64,000 bases of DNA from contig NZ_CP042331.1 of assembly GCF_008253865.1 (NCBI RefSeq), forward strand, positions 5,111,501 to 5,175,500. Direction: 5' to 3'. The position numbers were made by a program, and so were the translations under genes. Source of the DNA: Bosea sp. F3-2. GTDB taxonomy: Bacteria; Pseudomonadota; Alphaproteobacteria; Rhizobiales; Beijerinckiaceae. A model generated the notes under the pieces. The model had not been told where the DNA came from. It searched no databases and saw only the letters and a list, made by a program, of their open reading frames with translations. Position 1 is the first letter of the stretch; each line of letters begins with the position of its first letter. Of the stretch, positions 45,668 through 53,923 are shown one piece after another.

Positions 45668-46444
45668 TCAGGGTTTGTCAGGAGCCTGCGTCGCGAGCGG
45701 GTCGAGGCCACGCGTGGCGAGTTCCGCCCGGCCCTGCGCCAGCAGCCTGTCGCAGGCCGGCTCGATTCGTCCCTGCAGCTCGTGCTGGAAGGTCACCTTG
45801 TCGAGCCCCGGCATGATCGGCGGCAGGATCTCGATGCGGATCGTGCCGGGGCGGCGCAGGAACTTGCGGCGCGGCCAGTACAGGCCTGTATTGAGCGCGA
45901 CGGGGACGCAGGGGACGCCGAGTTCGGCATAGAGATGGGCGGCGCCGAATTTGTAGGCGGGTGGCGCGCCGGGAGGGCGACGCGTACCTTCCGGGAAGAT
46001 CAGCAGTTGGCGGCCGTTCTGGCCGAGCTCGACCTTGGCGCGGCGGGTGACGTCGGACAGGGCGCGGGCGCGGGCGCCGCGGTTGACCGGAATCATGCGC
46101 AGTTTGGACAGCGCCCAGCCGAAGCCCGGAATCCAGGTCAGCTCGCGCTTCAGGATGAAGACTGGGTTCTGGAAGACCGTGACGAGCGCGAAGGTCTCGA
46201 CGAAGGACTGATGCTTCGCAGCGACCATCAGGCCGCCCTGCGGGATGTTCTCGATGCCGCTGATCTCGCAGCGCGTGCCGGCGACCACGCGCAGCAGCCA
46301 GAGCGAGGATCGCGACCAGGCGATGGCCACCGCCAGCAGAATCCGCCTCGGCAGCAGCAGCGCCGGCAGAATCACGAAGATCAGCCAGAGGACGAGATTG
46401 GCATAGAAGAGGGTGTTGAAGGCGAGGGAGCGCAGGACGAGCAT
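45668..46444 (-). CDS. Lysophospholipid acyltransferase (PlsC-like)
   Basis: 1-acyl-sn-glycerol-3-phosphate acyltransferase family, 258 aa. Membrane helix at about 10-33. The acyltransferase site is KHQSFVETFAL (His78, Glu83), an HX4E variant of the usual HX4D that is common in this order. The second motif is FPEGTRRPPGAP (150-161). It makes phosphatidic acid, or acts on related lysolipids. It follows ydcF and ftsX on the same strand, an order seen in many rhizobia. Confidence 0.9.
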   Translation of the reverse strand: MLVLRSLAFNTLFYANLVLWLIFVILPALLLPRRILLAVAIAWSRSSLWLLRVVAGTRCEISGIENIPQGGLMVAAKHQSFVETFALVTVFQNPVFILKRELTWIPGFGWALSKLRMIPVNRGARARALSDVTRRAKVELGQNGRQLLIFPEGTRRPPGAPPAYKFGAAHLYAELGVPCVPVALNTGLYWPRRKFLRRPGTIRIEILPPIMPGLDKVTFQHELQGRIEPACDRLLAQGRAELATRGLDPLATQAPDKP

Positions 46445-46500
46445 GCTGCGCAATGAGCCTGAGACGCGGCGCCGGTCAAGCGCTTGCGCGGTTTCAGGGC

Positions 46501-47307
46501 TCAGCCCTCGTGGCGGGAATGGCCTTGCAGCCGGGAGCGCTTCTCGGCCGCGGGGCCCAGAAACTCGGCCGGCTTCGACGAGACTGGCTTGCGGCCGCCG
46601 GTGATCACCGAGAGCCGCGAATTCTCGGGATCGCTTTCGATGAGGCTGCGCAAGCGTGCGACGAGATATTTCGCGTATTCGGGCGCGAGAACCTTGATCG
46701 CCGCCCAGCGATACCACCAGCCTGTCGTGTCGAGATGCTCGGTCACGACCGGATGGGGGATCAGCGTGACGCCGGGCATGGCGTGGGCGAATTCCGCGAC
46801 CGTGCGCGGCATATGGTAGTTCGAGGTCACGACCAGCAGCGAGCGGAAACCGTGCTGGCGGACCCAGCGCCGGGCTTCGATGGCGTTGCCGATGGTATTG
46901 CGGGCGCGATAATCGAGATCGACACAGCAATTGAGCAGGTCGCGGGCGGCGGGGTTGAGCTTGGCCAGCTCCTCGCGGCTGGTCTTCTCGTTGACGCCGC
47001 TGATCAGGAGCCGTGAGCCGCGCTCCGCCCCGAGCAGGCCGATGGCGTCGCCGATGCGCTGGGCGCCGCCGGTGACCACCACGATCGCATCCGTGCGCGG
47101 TGAAGTCGCCGGTTCCTGCGCGTCGATGGCCGAGGCGAAACGCGCATAGCCGAGGCCGAGCAGCGCGACACCGGTCCCTGCGAGCGCAGCGACGGTCAGA
47201 GCCAGAATGCGGCGCAGCGGGGGCCGCACAGCCCGCCCGGAGCCCCGGATCGCTGAATCCGGCGGCTCGATCCCGAGATCGTCCTTCGTGCTGCCGATCA
47301 TGGCCAT
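46501..47307 (-). CDS. YdcF family protein (DUF218)
   Basis: Membrane-anchored DUF218 protein, 268 aa, one helix at about 36-56 (ILALTVAALAGTGVALLGLG). The conserved fold is visible in TDAIVVVTGGAQRIGDAI, SRLLISGVNEKTSREEL, EARRWVRQHGFRSLLVVTSNYHMPR. The E. coli relatives SanA/ElyC are linked to envelope integrity and to enterobacterial common antigen or peptidoglycan precursor control. The start is uncertain (also 47331 and 47301). It lies between ftsX and plsC. Confidence 0.85.
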   Translation of the reverse strand: MAMIGSTKDDLGIEPPDSAIRGSGRAVRPPLRRILALTVAALAGTGVALLGLGYARFASAIDAQEPATSPRTDAIVVVTGGAQRIGDAIGLLGAERGSRLLISGVNEKTSREELAKLNPAARDLLNCCVDLDYRARNTIGNAIEARRWVRQHGFRSLLVVTSNYHMPRTVAEFAHAMPGVTLIPHPVVTEHLDTTGWWYRWAAIKVLAPEYAKYLVARLRSLIESDPENSRLSVITGGRKPVSSKPAEFLGPAAEKRSRLQGHSRHEG

Positions 47308-47416
47308 GATATCGTTGGCATAACCCGGCATTCGGGCATAACGGCGGCGGCAGCATGCCGGCTTTCGCCGCAGGAGTGAAGGATCCGTTGCCGGCCGGCC
47401 GTCGCTTCGCGCGCGC

Positions 47417-48379
47417 TCATGCCAGCATTCTCAGATAGTGACGGACGGTGAAGCGCGAGACGAGACCGGCGATGGCGGCGACCACCACCGCGACGAGCAG
47501 CACCGCGGCATAGCCGGCCCAGCCGATCTCGAAGGCGCCGAACAGCGCCTGCAGCTGTTCGGCTTCCGGCGCCGTGCGCCAGCGCGAGACGACGAAGCCG
47601 ATGAGGGCGATGGCGAGGATCGCGGCGAGACCGCCGATGGCGCCGCCCCTGAGACCCAGCCTGATGAAGCGGCTCTGGAATTCACGGGCGATGAAACCGT
47701 CATCGGCGCCGACGAAATGCAGAACCTCGACACTGTCGCGGCTGCCCGCCATCGCGCCGCGTGTGGCGAAGGCGACGGCGAGCGCCGCCGCCGTCAGCAC
47801 CAGCAGCACGATCGCGAAGCCGGAGGCGACGATGGTGCCGGCCATGGCCGAAAGCCGCCGGACCCAGAGCCGGTGATCGTCGAGGATGGCCGTCGGCACC
47901 TCGCGGCGCAGCGTCGGGCCGAAGCTCGCCAGATCCGGGCTGGCGCCCGCCTTGAGCTTGAGAACGATCAGGCGCGGCACCGGCAGTTCGACGAGATCGA
48001 GGCCGGTGCCGAGCCAGGGTTCGAGCAGCTTGTCGGATTCGGCCTTGGGCACGGCGCGCACGCTGTCGATGCCGTCGAGCGCCTGCGCCATCGCCACGGC
48101 GCGCGCGACGTCGTCATCGATGCTGCGATGCGAATCGGGCCGGATCTGGATGGTCATCTCATTGGAGATGGCCCCACGCCATTGGTCGGAAGCGCGCGCG
48201 GCGAGCACCGCGGCGCCGGCGCTGAGCGCGGCCAGGAAGGTCAGGATCGCGATCACCGCCATCAGCGCGCGGCCGGCGACGCTGTCCACGGGCACGAGCG
48301 GCAGGTCGCGCCGCAGGTTGGGCGGCAGCGTCCTTTCCTCACGCTCCGGTTCGGGATGGTTGAGCTCAGGCATCGACAT
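47417..48379 (-). CDS. ftsX: Cell-division protein FtsX
   Basis: Inner-membrane partner of FtsE, 320 aa. Four helices: about 38-62 and three in the C-terminal half (200-225, 245-265, 285-310). The large periplasmic loop between the first two binds amidase activators. ALAVAFATRGAMAGSRDSVEVLHFVGADDGFIAREFQ is a shortened form of the family signature, quoted here in pieces (SRDSVEVLHFVGA, DDGFIAREFQ). It overlaps ftsE by 14 bases. Confidence 0.93.
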   Translation of the reverse strand: MSMPELNHPEPEREERTLPPNLRRDLPLVPVDSVAGRALMAVIAILTFLAALSAGAAVLAARASDQWRGAISNEMTIQIRPDSHRSIDDDVARAVAMAQALDGIDSVRAVPKAESDKLLEPWLGTGLDLVELPVPRLIVLKLKAGASPDLASFGPTLRREVPTAILDDHRLWVRRLSAMAGTIVASGFAIVLLVLTAAALAVAFATRGAMAGSRDSVEVLHFVGADDGFIAREFQSRFIRLGLRGGAIGGLAAILAIALIGFVVSRWRTAPEAEQLQALFGAFEIGWAGYAAVLLVAVVVAAIAGLVSRFTVRHYLRMLA

Positions 48380-49025
48380 GCAGCTGCCCGTCGGCCAGCA
48401 CGAGGCGCGGCGCGTCGTAGATGTCCATCAGATTGAGATCGTGCGTCGCGATGATCACGGCGGTGCCGAGCGATTGCAGCTCCATGAACAGCCGCAGCAG
48501 CCGCCGGCCTAGGCCGGGATCGACATTGCCGGTCGGCTCGTCGGCGAGCAGCAGTTCCGGCCGGCCGATCAACGCGCGGGCGATGGCGGCGCGCTGCTTT
48601 TCGCCGCCGGACAGGACCGGCGGCACGGCATGCATGCGCTCGCCAAGGCCGACCCAGCGCAGCAATTCGACCACCTCGGCGCGATAGCTCGCCTCTTCCT
48701 TGCCGAGGACGCGCAAGGGCAGCGCAACGTTCTCATAGACGGTGAGATGGTCGAGCAGGCGGAAATCCTGGAAGACCACGCCCATGCGGCGGCGGAAGGC
48801 GGTGAGCGTGTCGGCATCGAGGCGCGAGACGTCCTGCCCGAACAGGTTCACCAGCCCGCGTGTCGGCTTCAACGCCATCAGGATGAGGCGCATCAACGTC
48901 GTCTTGCCGGCACCGGACGGGCCGGTGAGATACTGGAACGAGCGCGGCGCGATGCTGAAGTTGATGTCCTTCAGCACCTCCGGGCCCATGCCATAACGCA
49001 GGCCGACATTTTCGAACCGAACCAA
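48366..49025 (-). CDS. ftsE: Cell-division ATP-binding protein FtsE
   Basis: ABC ATPase of the FtsEX complex, 219 aa. Walker A is GPSGAGKTTLMRL (about 36-48), signature LSGGEKQRAAIARALI, Walker B LLLADEPTGNVDP, switch ATHDLNL. FtsEX controls peptidoglycan amidases at the division septum. The promoter lies in the 266-base gap to the divergent zinc-ribbon gene. Confidence 0.96.
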   Translation of the reverse strand: MVRFENVGLRYGMGPEVLKDINFSIAPRSFQYLTGPSGAGKTTLMRLILMALKPTRGLVNLFGQDVSRLDADTLTAFRRRMGVVFQDFRLLDHLTVYENVALPLRVLGKEEASYRAEVVELLRWVGLGERMHAVPPVLSGGEKQRAAIARALIGRPELLLADEPTGNVDPGLGRRLLRLFMELQSLGTAVIIATHDLNLMDIYDAPRLVLADGQLHVDA

Positions 49026-49291
49026 GCGGTCTTCCTCACTCAGCGAAACGCGTATCCGGGCCGATCCTACACCGCATGCAGGCCTGCCCGGAACGACGCG
49101 ATGGGGGCAGTTTGCGCCACAGAGTCTTCACGGGGCGTTAACCATAAATCGTGCCAATAGCAGCGGGCATTTCCGTTCGCCGCCATCCGTGTTTCAGAGC
49201 CTGTCGTCGCGCCAGGTCCTGAGGGACGAATCCCGGACCGAAGCGTACCGGAGACACCCGGCCATCGTTGCGAAGAGATTGCCCCAAGCCC

Positions 49292-50095
49292 ATGCTGATT
49301 GTCTGCCCATCCTGTGCCAGCCAGTATGAACTCGACGCGGCCAAACTGGGGCCGGAAGGTCGAAAGGTCCGCTGCGCCAGCTGCAAGACGGCGTGGCATG
49401 TCGAGCCGGCTGCCGTCTTTCCCGATGCGCCGAGCGAGGAGGAGACGAAAGCCCTGCTGGCAGAGGAGATGGCGCGCGCTGCCGCCATCGATGCCGAGAT
49501 CACGGCACTTGCCGCCGAAACCAGTGAAAAGGCAGTCGCCGAAGCAGAATCCGACGTGGTCGCCGACATCAGGCCTGCCGCCAGGCGCAGCAAGCGTGCC
49601 GCAGCGAAGGCAACCGCTTCCAGGGGGAGGGGTTGGCGGGGGCGTGCGGCGGCGTTGCCCGCGGCGGCCGCTGTCGCGGGCCTTGCCCTGCTCGGTCTCG
49701 TCGCCTGGCAACGCAACGCAGTCGTGCGCGCTGCGCCGCAGCTCGCAAGCGTCTTCGAGACGGTCGCGCTGCCGGTGAATGTGCGGGGCCTGAGCCTGGG
49801 TGCGATCGAGAGCGGGCTCGTCGAGGATGGTGCGAACCGTTTCCTGGTTGTCGAGGGCGATGTCACCAACATCACCAAGAGCAAGGCGAAAGTGCCGCTG
49901 ATCGAGGTCGCGGTGAAGGATGCGACCGGCGCGACGCTTTACACCTGGACCACGGAGCCACCGCGGGCGAGTCTGGAGCCTGCCGAATTGATCCGTTTCC
50001 GGGCCCGGCTGGCTTCTCCCCCGGAAAGCGGGCGATCCGTGCGGGTGCGCTTCACTTCGGCCGCGACAACCGCCAGTATCGCCAGCACGCACTGA
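49292..50095 (+). CDS. MJ0042-type zinc-ribbon/DUF3426 membrane protein
   Basis: A 267-aa protein. The zinc ribbon is at residues 1-40 (CPSCASQYELDAAKLG and VRCASCKTAW, four Cys in two CxxC pairs). A charged linker leads to a membrane helix around 118-140 (AALPAAAAVAGLALLGLVAW), and then a periplasmic DUF3426 domain with FLVVEGDVTNITKSKAKVP. This architecture is fixed in many rhizobia divergent to ftsE, but its role is unknown. The start is at the ribbon's MLIVCPSC. Confidence 0.88.
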   Translation: MLIVCPSCASQYELDAAKLGPEGRKVRCASCKTAWHVEPAAVFPDAPSEEETKALLAEEMARAAAIDAEITALAAETSEKAVAEAESDVVADIRPAARRSKRAAAKATASRGRGWRGRAAALPAAAAVAGLALLGLVAWQRNAVVRAAPQLASVFETVALPVNVRGLSLGAIESGLVEDGANRFLVVEGDVTNITKSKAKVPLIEVAVKDATGATLYTWTTEPPRASLEPAELIRFRARLASPPESGRSVRVRFTSAATTASIASTH

Positions 50096-50225
50096 CGCTG
50101 CTAGGACGGGTGCCTGTCGATCAGGCCCATTCGGCTGGACGGCGTTCATGAACAATCGCTGCACGGGCCCCGGCGCATCGAGCTTGCGCGGGCCGGTTGC
50201 GGTCGGAAATGAAGACGGAGACATC

Positions 50226-50783
50226 ATGCCCGAGCGGCGGATCAGGGTTCTGTACGACGAGGCTGCGATCGCGCGGCGCAATCAGGAGATGGCGGAGGCC
50301 ATCGCCGCCAGCAATCCCAAGGATCTGCTCGTCGTCGCCGTTCTGAAAGGCAGTTTCATGTTTGCGGCCGACCTGATCCGCGCGATGCACCGCATCGGCC
50401 TCGCGCCGCAGGTCGAGTTCATCCACCTCTCGAGCTACCGGACGGGAACCGTCTCGTCGGGGCAGGTCGAGATTCTGCGCGACGTGCAGAGCGAGGTGCG
50501 CGGGCGCGACGTGCTTCTGGTCGATGACATCCTGGAATCCGGCCGCACACTGGCTTTTGCCAAGGATCTGCTGGCCGCACGTGGTGCCGCCAAGGTGTCC
50601 ACCGCGGTTCTGTTGGAAAAGCCACACAAGCGCGCGGTCAATATCCAGGCGGATTATGTCGGCTTCGAATGCCCGGACTATTTCGTGGTCGGCTACGGCA
50701 TGGATGTGGCGCATTCCTATCGCCAACTGCCCTTCGTCGGCGTGGTGGAGACGGAAGATCAGGCCGGCCTGCCCGGCATCTAG
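50226..50783 (+). CDS. hpt: Hypoxanthine phosphoribosyltransferase
   Basis: Purine salvage enzyme, 185 aa, converting hypoxanthine or guanine plus PRPP to IMP or GMP. The PRPP-binding motif VLLVDDILESGRTLAF is at 97-112, and the N-terminal VAVLKGSFMFAADL loop is present. The C-terminal DYVGFECPDYFVVGYGMD is typical. GGAG is 7 bases before the start. It is followed by repeat B and a response regulator. Confidence 0.95.
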   Translation: MPERRIRVLYDEAAIARRNQEMAEAIAASNPKDLLVVAVLKGSFMFAADLIRAMHRIGLAPQVEFIHLSSYRTGTVSSGQVEILRDVQSEVRGRDVLLVDDILESGRTLAFAKDLLAARGAAKVSTAVLLEKPHKRAVNIQADYVGFECPDYFVVGYGMDVAHSYRQLPFVGVVETEDQAGLPGI

Positions 50784-50790
50784 AATCTTT

Positions 50791-50847
50791 GTTATGTCGC
50801 ATTTTCTTCACGCGAACCGGTGTCCACTTCGCTGGAAAATGCTCTAG
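50791..50847. repeat. Dispersed palindromic repeat, family B copy 2
   Basis: ATGTCGCATTTTCTTCACGC followed by GAACCGGTGTCCACTTCGCT and ending GAAAATGCTCTAG. It matches the core of copy 1 at 27331-27385 with few changes. GCATTTTC and GAAAATGC pair as a hairpin. It lies directly before the response-regulator gene. Confidence 0.85.
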
Positions 50848-50856
50848 GGAACTGCG

Positions 50857-51231
50857 ATGTCACGTATTCTGGTCGTCGACGACGAGGAGCCGCTGCGCGT
50901 GCTGGTGGCGCGCGGCCTCAGCCTGGACGGCCATAGCTGCCTCACTGCCGCCGATGGCGCCGAGGCGCTCGACATCCTCCTCGCGGAGGAAGGGCGCTTC
51001 GACCTGCTGCTGACGGATATCCGCATGCCGCTGATGGACGGGATCGCGCTGGCACTCGCCGCCAAGCAGCGCTTCCCCGAGCTGACCATCATGCTGATGA
51101 CGGGCTACGCCGAACAACGCGAACGGGCGAAGAGCCTGGAGACGATCGTCGCCGAGGTGATGGCGAAACCCTTCACCATCGCCGAGTTGCGCGCGACCGT
51201 GATGAAGGTGATCGAGCGCTCGATCGGCTAG
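50857..51231 (+). CDS. Single-domain response regulator (CpdR-like)
   Basis: A 124-aa receiver domain without an output domain. Acidic pocket DDEEP (8-12), phospho-acceptor Asp54 in LLLTDIRMPLMDG, Thr82 in MLMTGYAEQ, and Lys104 in AEVMAKPF. It is like CpdR or CheY-type regulators; CpdR controls ClpXP-mediated proteolysis in the Caulobacter cell cycle, but the sequence is not enough to assign it, and the symbol is left empty. No kinase gene is adjacent. Confidence 0.8.
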   Translation: MSRILVVDDEEPLRVLVARGLSLDGHSCLTAADGAEALDILLAEEGRFDLLLTDIRMPLMDGIALALAAKQRFPELTIMLMTGYAEQRERAKSLETIVAEVMAKPFTIAELRATVMKVIERSIG

Positions 51232-51261
51232 AGCACGCTGGATTTTCACGGAACCGATCCC

Positions 51262-51355
51262 GTCATTCCGGACAAGCCGCGACAGCGACGCCGATCCGGA
51301 ATCCATCATAAGGCGCGGTGGTCTACGATGGATTCCGGGGCAAGCCCGGAATGAC
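51262..51355. repeat. Dispersed palindromic repeat, family A copy 2
   Basis: Ends GTCATTCCGG and CCGGAATGAC. The inner part GATCCGGAATCCATC and its partner GATGGATTCCGGGG match copy 1 (10208-10312) closely. It lies between two convergent genes. Confidence 0.85.
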
Positions 51356-51384
51356 GGTGCGTTTCCACCGAACGTCAGCAGGCT

Positions 51385-51891
51385 CTAGGAGCTTCGTGCC
51401 GAACGGGGTGGCGCCGTGCGGCGCGCCGACGGGTCCTTCCGGTTCGGTCCGACCACTTCGCGCATGGCGACATAAGTGTAGAACGACGAGACATTCGGAT
51501 CATCATGGAAGACCTCGCGAGCGAAGGCCGCATAGGCCTCCATGCTCTCCACCTGAAGGTGAAGGACGAAATCGGCGCCCCCGGTCACATAGGAAGCCTG
51601 CCGGATTTCGGGCCGCGAGCCCAGCTTGCGTGCGAACTCGTCGGCGAGCTGCGAGCCGCGGACGAGCGAAACCAGCACATGGATCGTGACGGGCACCCCG
51701 AGCACCGCCGGGTTTACGATCGAAACATCGGCGGTGATGATCTTTTCCGCCCGCAGCCGCCGAAGGCGGCGGAGCACGGCGCTCTGAGACAGCCCAACGC
51801 GCTCAGCCAGGATGCGGGCCGGCGTCTGGTTGTCGCGCTGGACTTCGGCCAGCAGCGCATGATCGAAACGATCGAGATCGGCGGTTTTCAT
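51385..51891 (-). CDS. Lrp/AsnC family regulator
   Basis: A 168-aa regulator. The N-terminal winged helix DNQTPARILAERVGLSQSAV is at about 20-40, followed by RRLRRLRAEKIITADV. The C-terminal RAM ligand domain has VTGGADFVLHLQVESMEAYA. It is divergent from the cystathionine gamma-synthase-family gene, which is a likely target. The C-terminal tail is Arg/Ser-rich. Confidence 0.92.
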   Translation of the reverse strand: MKTADLDRFDHALLAEVQRDNQTPARILAERVGLSQSAVLRRLRRLRAEKIITADVSIVNPAVLGVPVTIHVLVSLVRGSQLADEFARKLGSRPEIRQASYVTGGADFVLHLQVESMEAYAAFAREVFHDDPNVSSFYTYVAMREVVGPNRKDPSARRTAPPRSARSS

Positions 51892-52028
51892 CAGAGTATA
51901 TCCCTCAGTGGCGAAAATAGTCGCTCAACGATGAAAAACGCCAACTAAAATTGCGGCTGCCCGCTAGAGTTTGCTCGACCTTCGATGCAGGTGAGATCGC
52001 TGCACACAGCAGGAAGCGTGGAGAGACG

Positions 52029-53183
52029 ATGAGCACGAAAAGCTGGAGCCCGCGGAGCCTCGCCGCGCAGGCGATGGGCAAGGTCGATCCGCAGACCAGG
52101 GGCGTGGTGCCGCCGATCCATGTCTCGACGACCTATATCCGCGACGAGGACAACGGCTATGCCTCCGGCTTCATCTATGGCCGACCGGACAATGAGACGG
52201 TGCATGAGGCGCAGACCGTGCTCGCCATGCTGGAAGAGGCGAAGGCCGGCGCGCTGCTCTTCGGCTCAGGGATGGCTGCGGCGACTGCCGTGTTCCAGGC
52301 GCTCTCGCCCGGCGACCATGTCGTCGCCTCCAAGGTGATGTACTGGGCTCTGCGAGCCTGGCTGCTCAACGAGGCGACGCGCTGGGGCCTGCAGGTCGAT
52401 TTCGTCGAGAGCGACGATCTTGCGGCGCTGAAGGCGGCGGTGAAGCCGGGTGCGACCAAGCTCGTCTGGATCGAGACGCCGTCGAACCCGCTCTGGACCA
52501 TCACCGACATCGCCGCGGCGGCCGAGATCGCGCACAAGGCTGGCGCGCGTCTCGCGGTCGATTCGACCTGCGCCTCGCCGGTGCATACGCGGCCGCTGAC
52601 GCTCGGCGCCGACATCGTCATGCACGCGGCCACCAAGGTTCTGAACGGGCATTCCGATGTCGTCGCCGGCGCGCTCTGTGCCAATGCCGATGACGAATTC
52701 TGGAACCGCATCAAGACCGTGCGGAAGGGGCAAGGCGGCATTCTCGGGCCGTTCGAGGCCTATCTCCTGATGCGCGGCATGCGCACGCTGCATCTGCGGC
52801 AGGAGCGTCAGTCGGCCTCGGCAATGGACCTGGCGCAGCGCCTCTCGGCTCATCCGCTGGTGGCGCGCGTGCTCTATCCCGGCCTGCCGCAGCACCCCGG
52901 CCACGACATTGCCGCGCGGCAGATGGAGAACGGCTTCGGCTACATGCTGTCGATCCAGGTCACAGGGGGCGAGGCGGCTGCGGTCAAGGCTGCGGCCCAT
53001 GTCGGGCTCTACAAGCGTGCGACCTCGCTCGGTGGCGTCGAGAGCCTGATCGAGCACCGCGCCTCGATCGAGGGGGCCGGTTCGCCCTGTCCGACCGACC
53101 TGCTGCGCCTCTCGACCGGCATCGAGGATGTCGAGGATCTCTATGCTGATCTCGACCAGGCGCTGAAGGCCGGGCACGGCTGA
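52029..53183 (+). CDS. Cystathionine gamma-synthase family PLP enzyme
   Basis: PLP-dependent enzyme of the Cys/Met metabolism family, 384 aa. The PLP Lys is in MHAATKVLNGHSDVVAG. Conserved TTYIRDEDNGYASGFIYGRPDNETVHEAQ and VWIETPSNPLWTITDI are present. Members are synthases, lyases or sulfhydrylases, and I cannot pick one. The length fits methionine gamma-lyase, cystathionine gamma-synthase and O-succinylhomoserine sulfhydrylase alike. The divergent Lrp gene suggests that amino-acid levels regulate it. Confidence 0.88.
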   Translation: MSTKSWSPRSLAAQAMGKVDPQTRGVVPPIHVSTTYIRDEDNGYASGFIYGRPDNETVHEAQTVLAMLEEAKAGALLFGSGMAAATAVFQALSPGDHVVASKVMYWALRAWLLNEATRWGLQVDFVESDDLAALKAAVKPGATKLVWIETPSNPLWTITDIAAAAEIAHKAGARLAVDSTCASPVHTRPLTLGADIVMHAATKVLNGHSDVVAGALCANADDEFWNRIKTVRKGQGGILGPFEAYLLMRGMRTLHLRQERQSASAMDLAQRLSAHPLVARVLYPGLPQHPGHDIAARQMENGFGYMLSIQVTGGEAAAVKAAAHVGLYKRATSLGGVESLIEHRASIEGAGSPCPTDLLRLSTGIEDVEDLYADLDQALKAGHG

Positions 53184-53190
53184 GAGCGGG

Positions 53191-53778
53191 TCAGGTCCAG
53201 ATCGTCTTGGCGAGCGTCAGATAGCGCGCCCGCTCGGCCAGGCCGTTGCGTCCGCCATTGATAAGCTTCGTCACCCGCTCGACATCATCGGCATCGGCGG
53301 CCGCGCCGATGCCGCGCTCGTGCCAATAAGCAAAGGCGACGGCGAGTGCGATGGCGGGGTCTTTCGCGTGCTCGGGCTCGGCTTCAAGATCGATGCCGAG
53401 AAGTTGTCCGAAGCGGCGATAGTTCGCCCGGCCGGTGAGCTGGAAGATGCCGCGGCCATGATAACGAACACCATCGCCGGCCTGTGTGTTGCCAAGATCG
53501 CGCCGGCCTTCGTGGCGGATGAAGTAGGCGGGCCCGCCATATTCCTCGAGCGTGCGGAAGGCGTCGGTCTCATGGGCAGCCTGCGCAAGGAAATGGCAGA
53601 TGCGCAGCCGCGTCGCCACGCCGTAGCCAGGTGCCAGCCGATCAAAGCTCCTTGCAATGCCGGCGAGGATAGCGGCGCTTCCATCGGGCGCGAGCCGACG
53701 AAGCTTTGGCTCGGTGACAGCCAAGGGCGCTGGCTCCACAATCGTAGAGCGCGCTCCCGTCCAGCCAAACATCGACAT
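53191..53778 (-). CDS. GH19-type lysozyme/endolysin-like protein
   Basis: A 195-aa protein with a GH19 (chitinase-like/lysozyme) fold. The catalytic-region motif is CHFLAQAAHETDAFRTLEEY with the probable Glu, then YHGRGIFQLTGRANYRRFG. Such domains are frequent as phage endolysins. Here it has no clear signal peptide. No holin or other phage gene is adjacent, so a stranded phage gene or a cell-wall enzyme of the host are both possible. Confidence 0.78.
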   Translation of the reverse strand: MSMFGWTGARSTIVEPAPLAVTEPKLRRLAPDGSAAILAGIARSFDRLAPGYGVATRLRICHFLAQAAHETDAFRTLEEYGGPAYFIRHEGRRDLGNTQAGDGVRYHGRGIFQLTGRANYRRFGQLLGIDLEAEPEHAKDPAIALAVAFAYWHERGIGAAADADDVERVTKLINGGRNGLAERARYLTLAKTIWT

Positions 53779-53923
53779 GCGCAGGGCTCTCCGAGGGTTG
53801 AGCCGGCCAGCATGCGACCGCCATCGGACCCGGGGACAGAAGTTCTCCTTTATCCCCGCGTTTCGTCACAGGGCTGAAACACCGCCTCGCTACGCGGCAC
53901 CGACCACGCAGGAGGTGACGACC

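Noticed and set aside
51892..52028. SAM-II or other SAM riboswitch before the cystathionine gamma-synthase-family gene
   Set aside because: The region is only 137 bases and shows none of the conserved SAM-II pairing or loop sequence; the divergent Lrp gene is a better explanation for regulation.
53191..53778. Prophage remnant around the GH19 gene
   Set aside because: No integrase, terminase, tail or holin genes and no att-like repeats are seen on either side; the neighbours are metabolic genes.
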